Shown piece by piece: positions 44,388 through 56,412 of a stretch of DNA of 64,000 nucleotides. Position 1 is the first letter of the stretch; each line of letters begins with the position of its first letter. The position numbers and the translations under genes are program-made. This stretch comes from Mesostigma viride (lineage: Eukaryota > Streptophyta > Mesostigmatophyceae > Mesostigmatales > Mesostigmataceae). Where the stretch lies: NCBI GenBank assembly GCA_009746045.1, contig RPFO01000310.1, positions 752,234-816,233 of the forward strand. Direction: 5' to 3'. The notes under the pieces were generated by a model. That model was not told where the DNA came from. It worked only from the letters and a program-made list of their open reading frames with translations, and searched no databases.

Positions 44388-47300
44388 GCTATGAAGGATG
44401 CTTTTGCAGAGATTGACTGGCCTGCCTGCCAGTTGAATCCCCAACCTGGCCTGCTCTCAAGCCTGGAGGGTAAAGTAGCCATCATGCAAGGAACCTGGAC
44501 AGTTGCGCAGCTGGCCCATCGCATGGGGGTGGTGGTGAAGGGGAGCGCCTTGAATGCGGCGGGATTGGGCACAGAGCTTAAGGGAGAGGATCAGCGCAGC
44601 AGGGAGCAGCTGGCCCAGGCCCAGGCACAAGAGGAAGTCATGCACCGCAAGCTGGCCCACCTTCGCCAGAACAGCACGGACGTGGCTGCGGCAAGGGAGC
44701 GGGATGAGGCGGTGCAGGCATATGCGAGCAGCCTTCAGGCTCTGCGTGAGACTTTGGAGAAGAAGGCAGGCCTGTCGGAGCAGCGACATAAGCAGCAGCT
44801 GACGCTTAAGGAAACCATGGGTTTGTTTGACAACAGCCAAGAGACACTGCCTGCTAGCGATGCGGGGAAAGAGCCTGAGCTAGACATGGAGGCAACCAGC
44901 CAGCTGGCGCTTGAGCAGCTGAGGGAGGTGGTGAAGGACTGCAATGATGAGCTGATGCCTGCAGCGGTGGCTACACAGAAAGCCATGGAGCATTTGCAGG
45001 CCTGCTTGGAGAAACAGGAAAGCATCGCAACCAAAGTGCGGGGTCGGCTGGACACTGCCATCCAGTCAGGGCGGCGGTTTGCAGCCTCGGTGCTTTCCCA
45101 GCTGAAGGGCGAGACTCCTGAGGAGGATGGCAGACATGCTCGCAAGATGTCAGAGATAACATCCTTGCGTGAGAAGGAAGTGCGCAAGATGATGGCCCTG
45201 CGAGAGAGCATCCCAGGGACCCTGTCTCGCCTAGCCGCTGCTCAGCAGGAGAGCAAGCTGATCCAACGACAGCTCAGAAACACGCGCCATGACATCTTGG
45301 ACGCGGAGGATGATGGGCGCACGGGGCAGCTGCAGCAACTCAAGGAGAAGGAGAGGGCGCTGCTGGAGCAGGCCTCCAAGTTGGCCGCGGAACAAGCCAT
45401 GCTGTCCGAGTCGTTGGCGGATGCCAAGCTGCAGCAGTGGTACCCGGACTTGCTGGCGCAGGAGGAGCGCATCAAGGAGCTGCACAAATTTTTACCTGCA
45501 GGGACCACCAAGGACCTCATGGACAATGAGTGGAACCTGTCCAAGTTCCGCGATAGCTCTGGAAAGCCTGTGATTTCAGGGAGTGTTGTATGGCGGGTGA
45601 GGCTGATGGAGGACTGGAATGGGAGGCAGTGGGTGGTGAAAGCAATGGGGCCAGGGCCGGAGTTGCGGCGGGAGGTAAACCGGCTGAAGGCGTTGCAGCA
45701 CCCCCTGGTGATCCCCCTGGAGCGGGTGTTCATCGACAACAACGTGGCCTACCTGCAGATGCCCTACTACAAGAACGGGAACTTGCGTGGCTGGGTTGAC
45801 AGCATCGTGGGCGCCCAGAAGGGGGCAGCCAGCCTGACTACCCAGCAGGGTGCGCAGATCTGGAGCACGATGAAGCAGGTCTTCCAGGCGGTGGCCTTCC
45901 TCCACCGCAAGGGCATCGTGCACCGCGACCTCAAGCCGGAGAATGTGCTGCTGCAGGATGACGGCCAGATCGCGCTGTGTGACTTTGGGGTCAGCCACGA
46001 TGTGCTGGCCCACCTGCAGACGACCAAGGCAACGCTGGCCATGGGGGGACATACCGCGTGCTATGCCGCCCCGGAGGTGCTTGCGGGGAAGGGCGTGTCC
46101 GCAAGCAACCCATACGCCGAGGACCTGTGGTCCCTGGGGGTGATGCTGCTGGAGCTGGCAGGGACTCGGCTGTCTTGGAACCCGACAACCTCCCGCCTGG
46201 AGGATGAGCCGGGTCACCCCGTCAACACGGCCGACTTGCTGGTGGGCAAGTCCAAGTGGCACCGTGATCTGATCACCCTGGCTAACTCCCTGCTTCAGGT
46301 GGATCCTGATGCCCGGCCCAGTGCTGACACAATCCTTGCCAGCGAGCTCTTCCAGCAAGACCCGTCCGCCAGCCAGGTGCAGCAGAACCGCCACCTGCTG
46401 CTGCTGACCAGCCACCTGGCGAAGCTGCGGCAGAGCCCTCAGGGTGGTGGGCGGCCCAAGACCCACGTGATGAGGTTGGACGTGCGCGAGGGGCCCGGCA
46501 TGGTTGCCCCGGTGCTGGCGCTGTTTGCTCGGGAGGACGTCAAGCCCGAGGAGACCGTGGTGGGCGAACATGCGGGCGTGCGCATCCCTCTCTCCGAGGT
46601 GCTCCACAACTTCTTTGAGGCGGTGGTGCTGCCCGCTGCCGGCCTGTTTGAGCAGGGCAAGGCGGATGGCGAGGATGCCAGTGGGTCTGGAGTGGCCTCC
46701 CAGGTGCGCGAGGGGGTGGGCTTCCTTCCCAGGGTTTGCCAGGCGAGGGGCGCCAAGGCCGTGGAGACCCACCGGCAGCGGCTGCGCACGGTGGGCAAGA
46801 TCTTGGCCAAGGCGGTGCTGCAGTGCATCCACGTGCCGGTGCAGTTTTGCAGCGCGCTCTTCTGTGCGCTGGTGGCCAAGGACGACCTCACGCAGTACAG
46901 CACGGCCGACTGCCTGGAGATGCTGGCGGAGTTTGACCCCACGGACGCGCGCCGCATGCGCGTCACTCTGGCCATGAAGCACGGGGACGGCGAATCGGGG
47001 ATCACCCTGGGGGCCCTCATGGGCGATGCCGATGCGGACGAGACCCTCATGACGGATGCCAACAAGGACCTGCTCGTGCGCAAGGCGATCCACCACCGCC
47101 TGGTCCTGACGCGGGTAACCGAGCTCGCAGAGGTGCGCGCCGGCTTCCTGTGCCTCGACTGGGAGCCCCTGCTGGGTGTGCTCTCGCCGTTTGACCTGAT
47201 GACCCTCTTCTTTGGGACAGACTACTTGGACGTCAGCCGCGTCAGCCAGGCGTTCCAGCTGGACACGGCCAGCTGGGAGGGCAGGGAGGTGCAGGGGCAG

Positions 47301-47840
47301 CAGGCGTGGGAGTGGCTGCAGCGCTTCGTGCACGAGGCCTCGGAGACGTCCCTGCGCCTGTTCAGCATCTGCGCGCTGGGCGGCGCCAAGTCCTGGTGGT
47401 CGGGCATGTGTGCCGTGAAGAGGCTGACCTCTGCCAGCAACGGGGGCCTGCCGGAGTTCTCCCGTGAGTCGGGCTCCCTGTACCTCCCGCTCCCCGGTAA
47501 CGATGGCTGCCCCTCGTACGAGGCATTCAGCGCGCGCATGTTTGCGGCGCTCAAGGTGCACGGGGAGTACGGCCAGCGCACCGAGGCGCAGCGCGCCCAG
47601 AAGATGGGCATGGAGGAGATGCAGGGTGTGGTGCGGGCGATGGCGGGGCAGGTGAGGGCGGGGGGCTGGTACCGCTGCCCCAATGGCCACCTGTACTGCA
47701 TCACCGAGTGTGGCGGTGCCATGCAGGAGAGCACGTGTCCCACCTGCGGGAAAGGCATTGGCGGGAGCCAGCACCGGTTGAGGGGTGACAACGCGAATGC
47801 TCTGGACGTGGATGGGGCGCAGAGACCCGCATGGAACTGA
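44388..47840 (+). CDS. Kinase gene 2, long exon: coiled coil, kinase, HECT-like, RZ finger
   Basis: 1150 codons, intact, ending in TGA. Domain order as in gene 1: coiled coil to about residue 390; kinase with HRDLKPEN (His512), CDFG and AAPE; HECT-like about 690-1060; RZ finger from Trp1094 with C-x3-H, ECGGAMQ and CPTC. The catalytic HECT cysteine position is again glutamate (Glu1027). Protein identity with gene 1 is very high in the HECT-like and RZ part, where most base differences look silent. The coiled coil has more amino-acid changes. Spliced to exons a-f and the proposed start it gives about 1373 residues. This is the best complete copy. Localisation is unclear: no signal peptide or membrane segment is visible. 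Confidence 0.87.
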   Translation, partial: AMKDAFAEIDWPACQLNPQPGLLSSLEGKVAIMQGTWTVAQLAHRMGVVVKGSALNAAGLGTELKGEDQRSREQLAQAQAQEEVMHRKLAHLRQNSTDVAAARERDEAVQAYASSLQALRETLEKKAGLSEQRHKQQLTLKETMGLFDNSQETLPASDAGKEPELDMEATSQLALEQLREVVKDCNDELMPAAVATQKAMEHLQACLEKQESIATKVRGRLDTAIQSGRRFAASVLSQLKGETPEEDGRHARKMSEITSLREKEVRKMMALRESIPGTLSRLAAAQQESKLIQRQLRNTRHDILDAEDDGRTGQLQQLKEKERALLEQASKLAAEQAMLSESLADAKLQQWYPDLLAQEERIKELHKFLPAGTTKDLMDNEWNLSKFRDSSGKPVISGSVVWRVRLMEDWNGRQWVVKAMGPGPELRREVNRLKALQHPLVIPLERVFIDNNVAYLQMPYYKNGNLRGWVDSIVGAQKGAASLTTQQGAQIWSTMKQVFQAVAFLHRKGIVHRDLKPENVLLQDDGQIALCDFGVSHDVLAHLQTTKATLAMGGHTACYAAPEVLAGKGVSASNPYAEDLWSLGVMLLELAGTRLSWNPTTSRLEDEPGHPVNTADLLVGKSKWHRDLITLANSLLQVDPDARPSADTILASELFQQDPSASQVQQNRHLLLLTSHLAKLRQSPQGGGRPKTHVMRLDVREGPGMVAPVLALFAREDVKPEETVVGEHAGVRIPLSEVLHNFFEAVVLPAAGLFEQGKADGEDASGSGVASQVREGVGFLPRVCQARGAKAVETHRQRLRTVGKILAKAVLQCIHVPVQFCSALFCALVAKDDLTQYSTADCLEMLAEFDPTDARRMRVTLAMKHGDGESGITLGALMGDADADETLMTDANKDLLVRKAIHHRLVLTRVTELAEVRAGFLCLDWEPLLGVLSPFDLMTLFFGTDYLDVSRVSQAFQLDTASWEGREVQGQQAWEWLQRFVHEASETSLRLFSICALGGAKSWWSGMCAVKRLTSASNGGLPEFSRESGSLYLPLPGNDGCPSYEAFSARMFAALKVHGEYGQRTEAQRAQKMGMEEMQGVVRAMAGQVRAGGWYRCPNGHLYCITECGGAMQESTCPTCGKGIGGSQHRLRGDNANALDVDGAQRPAWN

Positions 47841-48780
47841 GCGGCCGCTGCCTCTGAACAGCCTGTAGCCATGCCGCCGTTTGTGCGTCCGAAAAAATTG
47901 TTATGGCCTCAATCTGCTTGATTCGAATGGACCCGAGCATACTTCGCATGAGATACAAACAGGAGTGCATACGGGTGACAACACGTCATGGACCATCCGC
48001 AGAGAAGGCCAGGTGCATCCAAACAAATTCGATGCGATGCTATGCACACTGTTTGGTGTGGACAGCTGATCTTCGGCAGTGCTGACAATGTTGGGGTGAC
48101 ATTTGCATGGTGCCAAGCTCTCCTCTTCCACGCATTCTTTGGTACAAAGCCAAGGGCTTGATCTGTCACACCTTGAGCCCTTCAAGTCTGCCTTGTACAG
48201 CAGTGAACATTATTTTCCTAGTGTGTCCTAGTTCATGCACAAATGGCATGTGGTTGAAGGGGACGGTCCCGGCGCAAATATTTTTGGCGCCGAAAAATTG
48301 TTAGGGTTTGGGGGGATCTGCTACTCTTGACTGTGATGCGTTCAACTCGGTTACGTGCTTGGGCGCTTGGTATGGTATCGGCAACAGCTAGGTGCACGCT
48401 ACCTGCTTGCAGACGGGCATGTAGAGGGTTTGATGGTTGTAGCTAGCTAGTTATTATCATACGGGTTGTCTCTTGGATACTGTTGCGTGCTACTGAATGG
48501 CATGCGTGCCAATCCTGAGGGGTGTTTCATCGATAAGTCGGGGAAAGGATGGCAATGAGAGAAGATTTTCAAGACAAAGTTTTAACAAATTTATCAATGG
48601 CAACATGGGAGAAAAATCTTTTGATATAAAATGGAAAATACAAAAACAATGCATGCATGCATATTTGTAGTGACGAAAAGTGTGCCAATAGGCCATGGCT
48701 ACATGATTCACGAAAAACCAATGCTGCCTGCCTGCTCTATTGTTTACTATGTAGTTCCACCACAAGAATGAACAGTTCGA
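47841..48780. other. Spacer downstream of gene 2
   Basis: Paralogous to 27234-28100. Differs by an insertion of about 48 bp near 48256-48304 that contains a hairpin-forming CGGCGC...GCGCCG. No gene. Confidence 0.5.
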
Positions 48781-48789
48781 TCATGGTGA

Positions 48790-48990
48790 CAGGACACAAT
48801 TCTTGCCAAAGGCCTGCCTGCAGTGGGCATGGTGGGGTGCTGCCGTGTGGAGTATGCACCGACGTGGTCGACCCCTCGTAGAGCGTGCAGACTAGGGCAG
48901 CAACTAGGGGGGTGGGCGTTCCAACACGGGCAAGGACAATCCACAGAGTGTCCCAGCGATGGTTTGGCAGCGTTCAGTTGAGGGCACAGC
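48790..48990 (-). pseudogene. LINE-type reverse transcriptase remnant, copy 2
   Basis: Paralogue of 28100-28320 with further small indels. Minus-strand WDTLWIVLARVG and LYEG segments remain readable. Non-functional fragment. Confidence 0.45.
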
Positions 48991-49009
48991 CAAGTATTAT
49001 TGTTGCAGC

Positions 49010-50920
49010 CCGACATATGGCTCGCATAGTAACGATAGGGATTTGTGCGCACACTTGCCTCTGTTTACCTACTCAAGAGATTCCGGGGAACCGGATTTGT
49101 TTGCAATGCCATTTCATTCTGGGTTCCCGGCCTCGAGTTTGGCGCTTTGAACCTGGACTGGTCCGGATCTGACTGGGAAACACCAACAAAACACGCCAGC
49201 AGGTCGACCCCTTGTTCGATCTGTGTGCCGACGATAGCACTCAGGGAGTGGGTACGCCAGCACGAGGGAGTACAGGCCACGGATATCAGGGAGTGTCCCA
49301 GCAGTGGTGGGCACAGCCAAGGATAATTGTTGCAGCCCACATATCCTGCGAACTAAAAGGAGGGAACTGTACGTGTGTTCGCCTGTGGTTACTAACACTT
49401 CCTCAAGCACAGGCACCTGGCCCGCGCAGACAAGGCGGACGCGTCAGATCGGTGAGCTGGCACCAAGCCCACCCAGGGCCCGGGCGCGTTATCCCTGCAT
49501 GGTCTCCCCCTGGCTGCGTGAGCCCTGGTCGTCACCATTGGACCTTCCAGGACCGGCTCCGTCGGGGCATGTGCTATCCCTGAGAAGACAGGCGCGTGCC
49601 CGGGGGCATGGATTCATCACGCAACTGGGGGCAGATGATCTGCAAAGAGCGCTGGCTAAAGATTGTGTCAGCCACAGTCCCCAATTGTCCGTGGGGAAGC
49701 TGCATGTGACGCGGATCGGCAAACAATGTGGGCCGCGGCACCTGCCCTTGTACCACTTCATAGACCGTTTGACGCATGCGCTTTTCCATCGATCCCACCC
49801 CACTCATTAATTGAGGATTTATGCCCACGTGACGCAGTCATGTGTCTTGATTAATCATTATATCATCAGCCAACATGCTCTACAATCAAGGTCTAAAACC
49901 CAGCTGGGCCCAGCACCCCAGCATGTAGGATAACTTGTGATTAGAAAGCGAAACAGAGGCATGCACACTTTCGTATCATGGCACCACCAACGTCAACCAT
50001 GCACTAGAGGCCAGCTAGTTTGGGCGGTGCATGTAATGGAGACAAGAAAAGGTCACCTGCGACTGTCAGGCTTTCAACGCCGCAGTATCTGCTGAAGGCT
50101 TACCCATGCACTCATGCATTATGAAGCAATATGACCACACCATCGATGCTCTCATACCTGGCAGCCGCCCCAGACACCGCATGACCAAAGGGACATGGGC
50201 TGGACACTCCCCACCCCTATGCCACCTGGCCACCCCACCCACCCAGGCAGCGTGGCCGAAGCTGCAGGCCACAGTGGGTAAAGAGGCACTGGGGAAAACC
50301 TTGCACGCACATGCCCACGCGAATACCATCTTGTATGCTTGCACATAGGACTGGGACGTACCGGGAAGGGAAGGCAGCGGACCGATCACACGCCGGGTCG
50401 CCGGCCATGACTTTACCATTACCTCCTCGAGCTTGCTCGTGCTTCCCTGGTACGTGGTGCAGCGCCCACCTCGTGCCGGACCAGCACCGCCTTCATCCAC
50501 AGTTCGGCCACTTTGATAGAGGCACAGAAGCGGCTTGTGTTCAACCCACTGGCCGGTATTCCGTATCTACCAGTCAAGTCAGCCCTGACACTAACCTGCG
50601 TGGCTCCGGGGGGGGAAGCCTTTCTCAGTTACCGGCAGGCGCTTACATGGCTGGTCAGACGTCTTCCGCTTGGTTGAAAACCACAACACCCCCAGTCCTC
50701 CCTCCTTTCTCTGAGGGTCATCCGTGCTGAGTCATCCCAGTCCATATAGTGCAACCCAGGCCAGTACGAAGATCAAAAGTCTCCCTCTTTGCACCGCATG
50801 ACCGGGTCCCATTATTCACACCTAAGGTTGCTTTTGCAGCTCCCAAACAGCTGGCCTCCTCTTTTCTGCGCAGCCCTGCTGAAGCAAGTGCATGGAAGAT
50901 GTGGGGTACCGTGTGACCAG
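49010..50920. other. Spacer, no supported gene
   Basis: Paralogous to about 28330-30230. The minus-strand frame at 50066-50500 parallels 29383-29748. No domain is recognised. Confidence 0.4.
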
Positions 50921-50921
50921 T

Positions 50922-51690
50922 CAGGATGTTGGGTGGAGCTGTAGTTGCGTGACGAACAGGCGGAGAATGCTCTATCATACGCCAATGTGAGGTCGGGTGT
51001 TATACCAGTGGCGATGTTGGGTGGAGCTGTAGTTGCGTGACAAACAGGCGGAGAATGCTCTATCATACGCCAATGTGAGGTCGGGTGTTATACCAGTTGT
51101 GATGTTGGGTGGGGCTGTAGTTGCGTGACGAACAGGCGGAGAATGCTCTATCATACGCCAATTTGAGGTCGGGTGTTATACCAGTCAGCATGTTGGGTGG
51201 AGCTGTAGTTGCGTGACGAACAGGCGGAGAATGCTCTATCATACGCCAATGTGAGGTCGGGTGTTATACCAGTTGCGATGTTGGGCGGAGCTGTAGTTGC
51301 GTGACAAACAGGCGGAGAATGCTCTATCATACGCCAATGTGAGGTCGGGTGTTATACCAGTCAGCATGTTGGGTGGAGCTGTAGTTGCGTGACAAGCAGG
51401 CGGAGAATGCTCTATCATACGCCAATGTGAGGTCGGGTGTTATACCAGTCAGCATGTTGGGTGGAGCTGTAGTTGCGTGATGAACAGGCGGAGAATGCTC
51501 TATCATACGCCAATGTGAGGTCGGGTGTTATACCAGTCAGCATGTTGGGTGGAGCTGTAGTTGCGTGACCAACAGGCGGAGAATGCTCTATCATACGCCA
51601 ATGTGAGGTCGGGTGTTATACCAGTCAGCATGTTGGGTGGAGCTGTAGTTGCTTGACGAACAGGCGGAGAATGCTACTATCTATGGCACC
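50922..51690. repeat. 88-bp minisatellite, about nine copies
   Basis: ATGTTGGGTGGAGCTGTAG recurs every 88 bp from about 50926. Unit 1 has a single copy near 30235. Stops occur in the units, so this is not coding. Confidence 0.95.
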
Positions 51691-51965
51691 TGATTGAGGA
51701 GTGCCAGAAGAGCATGCGAGGAAATGGGGGGGAAGGAGTAGTGTTGAGGGGGGCGGCATGGGGGTGACATGCATGTCCTGCTAAGGTGCAGAGGAAGCAA
51801 TCGCAAGGAAGAAGCAGTCAAACGACAAAGCAAAGACCTTTCACCGGAAATGGAGCCTATTGTTGTGTCAGCACAATTCGCCAAGGAATCATGCAGGGAA
51901 GGTTTAACCAGGCTGACGTCATCAACATTCCTGCCTTTGTACCCTTGCGAGGGGAAAAGGGGAAA

Positions 51966-52480
51966 TCCCCAGGTTCAGGCCATAAGAAAGAGGATGCTGG
52001 CCAGCAGATGAACGCCACCGCAAGGGGACCAAACAAACTACCCGATGAAGCACACAGGTTCAGGCCATAAGAAAGGGGATGCTGGCAAGCAGATGAATGC
52101 CACCGCAAGGGGACCAAACAAACTACCCGATGAAGCACACAGGTTCAGGCCATAAGAAAGAGGATGCTGGCAAGCAAATGAATGCCACCGCAAGGGGACC
52201 AAACAAACTACCCGATGAAGCACACAGGTTCAGGCCATAAGAAAGGGGGTGCTGGCAAGCAGATGAATGCCACCGCAAGGGGACCAAACAAACTACCCGA
52301 ATCATGAAGCACAGAGGTTCAGGCCATAAGAAAGGGGATGCTGGCAAGCAGATGAACGCCACCGCAAGGGGACCAAACAAACTACCCGATGAAGCACACA
52401 GGTTCAGGCCATAAGAAAGGGGGTGCTGGCAAGCAGATGAACGCCACCGCAAGGGGCCCAAACTACCCAATGAAGGCAAC
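51966..52480. repeat. 85-bp minisatellite, about six copies
   Basis: Same unit as 30565-30893 with small indels, one of them near 52300. Confidence 0.95.
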
Positions 52481-52496
52481 AGGCAGGGTCGCTCAT

Positions 52497-52572
52497 CTAA
52501 GCAGCCTGGCCTTCAGAGGTACCTGATCCTGTCCCTGGCTAACTAAGGCATGCTGCAATAGTTTTGGAAGCC
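52497..52572. repeat. Single diverged 78-bp unit
   Basis: The only copy in unit 2 of the sequence that is about 27.7-fold at 30925-33090. It contains TAA in the frame that is open in unit 1. Confidence 0.85.
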
Positions 52573-54322
52573 GGGCCCTGCCTGGAATGGGGAGGTGTTA
52601 AGGAGGAAGGGAGGGGCGATGAAAGAGAGCGGAAGGCAAGGCTGGTTAATCAACGTGTCATAACGCCGGTGTCATACCGAGCATCGCAATATCATCTCTC
52701 CTGCATGGCGAGGCAGAGTTCTTTCACGCCGGTCCTCAGACTAACACGACGGGAGAACAGGATACTGAGATTGCTCGGATCAGCATAGAAGAAACCGAAA
52801 TAAGCGCACTTTTTCGGAATGGCCTACCAGTATACCGCACCTTGAAAGATCGGCGCCCCATGTCAGTATACCAACCTGTAATGGCGTCATCCGGAGAGTT
52901 GTCTTAACTTTTCCGTGCAAAGCTGCGGACAGGACAGCATTCATGCAGGTGCCATCCGGATAGCAAGCAAGCTTGCCGGGATGATAAACCTCCAATAACG
53001 ACGAGACCGTGTCCTGCCATGACAGCAGTGCCTCTCAGAATTCCACAGAGAAACAAACATATTGCCAACACCAACGTGCAGCACAGAAATTGAAATGGGC
53101 TTTCGGTGACGCACAACGACTGTAATGCCGCGGCGAACTGGGCAGACCGCAAAACGCAGGTTGTGCTCTGGCGGCAATCTCGAGGACATGACCCGTGATG
53201 ACTGGAAATACGTAGCTCATAAGGCGAGGAGGGAACAGCGAAGAGCAACGTACGTTTTTACTGGCTAGAGTAGCCCACCCATTCCCGTCCGCAAAGCATA
53301 TGGATTGATTCATGGATTGATTCATGGATTATTGCTTTTCGTCGGCTGGCTTCAAGCATACACTGCAGTACCAAACTATTTCACTGCAATATGGGACCTG
53401 CGGGACCATCAGGCCGGCCGGTACGGTGGGGCGGATCCTCTACGCTTCCATAGCAACCTCTTTTGCATTGAGAGGCTTTTTATAACCGCCAGTGTAAACA
53501 TACAACGGCAAGGCGGCAACCTTTTTCTTCCCTGTCGGGTTGTGTATCTGTGGTGCACATTCGACGTGCATGCCACATGGCATCGGGAGCAAAAGTTTAT
53601 GATTTTGCGCAAGTCACGTGCCTCGGTGCCACGCGCCACACGGTCCAGGCGCTGCCAGCGCATCGCCACCGAGGTACGCTTTATCCGAAGACAGGCAGAA
53701 TTATTCGCGCGCTAAGCTTACGGTCAGTAGTCAGGGGCTGCGGACCGTAATTAAGCAAATTCGATGGCGCTGGGGACGCCAAGGAAACGGAAAGACTAAT
53801 GTTCTTTGCGAGTGAAATATACATCGCTTCCCCCGTCCCTTTCTCGGACTTCAATTTGTCTACGAATTGGTAGGACTTTCAATTCGCACAAAGCACGGGG
53901 ACCAGCCTGAAAGTCACAGTGAAATACGTCGACCCAAATTAAATTCGGCTGGAAGCCGACAGGTGATTTGGCTCGCCGTACCGTGTCGAGCCCGTAGATT
54001 ATTTACATTCAGGTGACCTCCCATTTATCGTCTATATCCGTCGTCAACTCACACGCAGGGCTCCGACAAGGGCCGGGGGACAACGCACGATAATGGTCAA
54101 GAGGTGGCGTGGAACTGTGGATGCCGAGTGCTAGCAGACTGTTCCCTGCCCTCTAAACACAAGATGCAACAGCTGTGAATAGGTAAAGGGGCTGCAAAGT
54201 TGTGCAATGCCATGCCTCGCATCGGCGAATAGCGGGGCGCGAGTAAGGCGGAACGATAAGGCTACCAAGCCTAGAATTCCTGGACTGCCGTCGGCTTGCC
54301 ACCGCGTTCTCGTCTCTGAATA
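52573..54322. other. Upstream region of kinase gene 3
   Basis: Paralogous to 33091-34690. No gene. A short tandem of ATTGATTCATGG lies near 53303-53330. Confidence 0.4.
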
Positions 54323-54325
54323 ATG
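54323..54325 (+). CDS. Kinase gene 3, proposed start codon exon
   Basis: ATG followed by donor GTAAGAG, as in gene 2 (34697-34699). Confidence 0.38.
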
Positions 54326-54692
54326 GTAAGAGACGGAGATATTGGCTGGTGCGTGCGTAACCTCCCGCACCCCCCCTGCACCTTGCAAGTCTTGCCTGCT
54401 GTACTGGAACATGCTTACCCCTGTCGGTAGCGCATGCAAGCAAGCTGCATGGGGTGCCTTGAGTTACTACTTGTTTTCTTAACTGCCTCAAACTCCCATT
54501 CCGGTCATTCCTCCCTGACTATCTTTTCTTCTTGGTTGTATTTACTATCAAATATATGAAATCACTGTTGTAATCTTTCTGGACTTTGAGAGGCACACCT
54601 CGGTTGTTGTGAGGTGGTATTCCTAAATTTGTCATATGTCAGGGATGGCTTTGGGCCAATGCTGGGAGCTAGACCTCTCAGGGGTGCAAGCT

Positions 54693-55020
54693 GAGGGCAA
54701 GCATGGACCAGTGAATGGGGTGCACGTGTGTCTCATCGCTTGCTTGGCCAGCATGCCTGGTTCCTGTGGATGCTGAGGGCAAGCATGGACCAGCGCATGG
54801 GGTGCACGTGTGTCTCATCACTTGCTTGGCCAGCATGGCTGGTTCATGTGGGTGCTGAGGGCAAGCATGGACCAGCGCATGGGGTGCACGTGTGTCTCAT
54901 CCCTCGCTTGGCCAGCATGCCTGGTTCCTGTGGATGCTGAGGGCAAGCATGGACCAGTGCATGGGGTGCACGTGTGTCTCATCGCTTGCTTGGCCAGCAT
55001 GCCTGGTTCCTGTGGATGCT
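54693..55020. repeat. 82-bp minisatellite, four copies, in intron 1 of gene 3
   Basis: Units begin GAGGGCAAGCATGGACCAG. Gene 2 has two copies at about 35146-35310. The rest of the intron (54326-55091) holds no gene. Confidence 0.9.
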
Positions 55021-55091
55021 GGCATACGTGCAAGCATGCTTTGGGCTGTGTGATTGGACCATGTTGGGACTCCTGTCACTGCTGCATTCAG

Positions 55092-55187
55092 GCCGACACC
55101 CCACTGCACAAGGCATCAGAGGAAGGGCGTTTGGATGTCGTCCGGCAACTCCTCGCGAGTGGTGCAGACATAGAGGCCAAGGATAAG
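55092..55187 (+). CDS. Kinase gene 3, ankyrin exon a
   Basis: 96 bp, 32 residues, near-identical peptide to 35381-35476. Acceptor CTGCATTCAG, donor GTCAGT, phase 0. Confidence 0.72.
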
Positions 55188-56313
55188 GTCAGTTCAGGTT
55201 TTAGTGGTCTACTGGATATGTTTTTTCCCCAATTGTTACACAAGTTTCAAGGATTGCAAGGCTTACATGCGTTGAGCAGAAAATACAGAGCAGGACTGCC
55301 CACGCTTTCCCCCCACTTGCATGCCCCTGTAATCGAGGTTTGCTTGCAAAGAGTATCAACAGCTGTTGGCCAGATGGATGCTCCCCACCCAGATGCTAAT
55401 CAGTTTTTTTGAGCGAATGACTATTGCAAGAGTTTATGTAGCTGTTTGTCTGTGTCGTTTGACAGCGCCCAATCATCTAAAGATAGCTCCCCACCCTTGA
55501 ATTGTCCTCTTTCCAATTACAGATACCTGGGAAGGATGAGCAGCTCATTGTGAGCAGCTCAGATATCGGCTCATTTTTAAAAGCTTGCAATCTATGTCAC
55601 CTGCCCAGTGGACTCTTGCCTGTTTGGTGCATCGTCGCATTACTAAGGTTGACCTTGGCTGTCATTGAGCCATGCTGTTGAGGTCATGCCATGCAGGACA
55701 GCACCACGCACCGTGTCTGCCAGTACAAACTGATTTTCTGCCAGCCAGGTATTCCTGTTTGCATTACATCCCACTAATCCCAGTAACGCTTCGATTAGAC
55801 TTTTGCCCAGGACAGCCGCTTGCTTGAGCCCATGTGCAGGGAAGACACCTGTCGGTATTCTAGTGGAAACATAAACGGGTCTTTCCCAATCCTTTTTGTT
55901 GGCGGCACTCCGATCACGTATTCCAAGCGCATCCCATCCCCTTCGATCACTGGGCACAATTTTACTTGCCCTTTGCTCGTCTGCTCTGTTATCTAAGTCA
56001 AGTTTTGCTGCGTTCATGTGCTGTGCGTTCCAGCATCGACGTCGGTGGTAATCCTGAGTACGAGGGGAAGCTAGGCAGTTATCATTAAGCTAGTAGTGTG
56101 CTACAGCTACTTAGGTTAAGGAGGTCATTATCTCAAGAGTGTATTGAGTAGCCCGGCAGCTACCATGAATAATGCTTTCAACGTGGGTAAGGGATCATCC
56201 ATGGTTAAGCAAGTTTCCTTGGCTATTGCGGACGGCGACATGACAGTGTGCTCTGTCTGGGTTGTGTGCACGGTTGCAATGTCACGACCGCTATCTATGG
56301 CTGCTGCCCACAG
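55188..56313. other. Intron of gene 3
   Basis: Paralogous to 35477-36595. The antisense frame is at 55643-56017. No plus-strand gene. Confidence 0.5.
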
Positions 56314-56412
56314 GATGGGTACACCCCGCTGCATCGTGCATCAAGGAAAGGTCATCTGGAGGTTGTCCGGCATCTCATCGCAAGCGGCGCGGATGTGGAC
56401 GCTAAGAACGTT
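56314..56412 (+). CDS. Kinase gene 3, ankyrin exon b
   Basis: 99 bp, one repeat (DGYTPLHRAS, LEVVRHLI, GADVDAK). Donor GTCAAC, phase 0. Confidence 0.72.

Noticed and set aside
45576-47774. 732-codon minus-strand frame opposite kinase gene 2
   Set aside because: It is a shadow of the GC-rich coding strand. Kinase, HECT-like and RZ motifs are all on the plus strand, and the frame has no domain.
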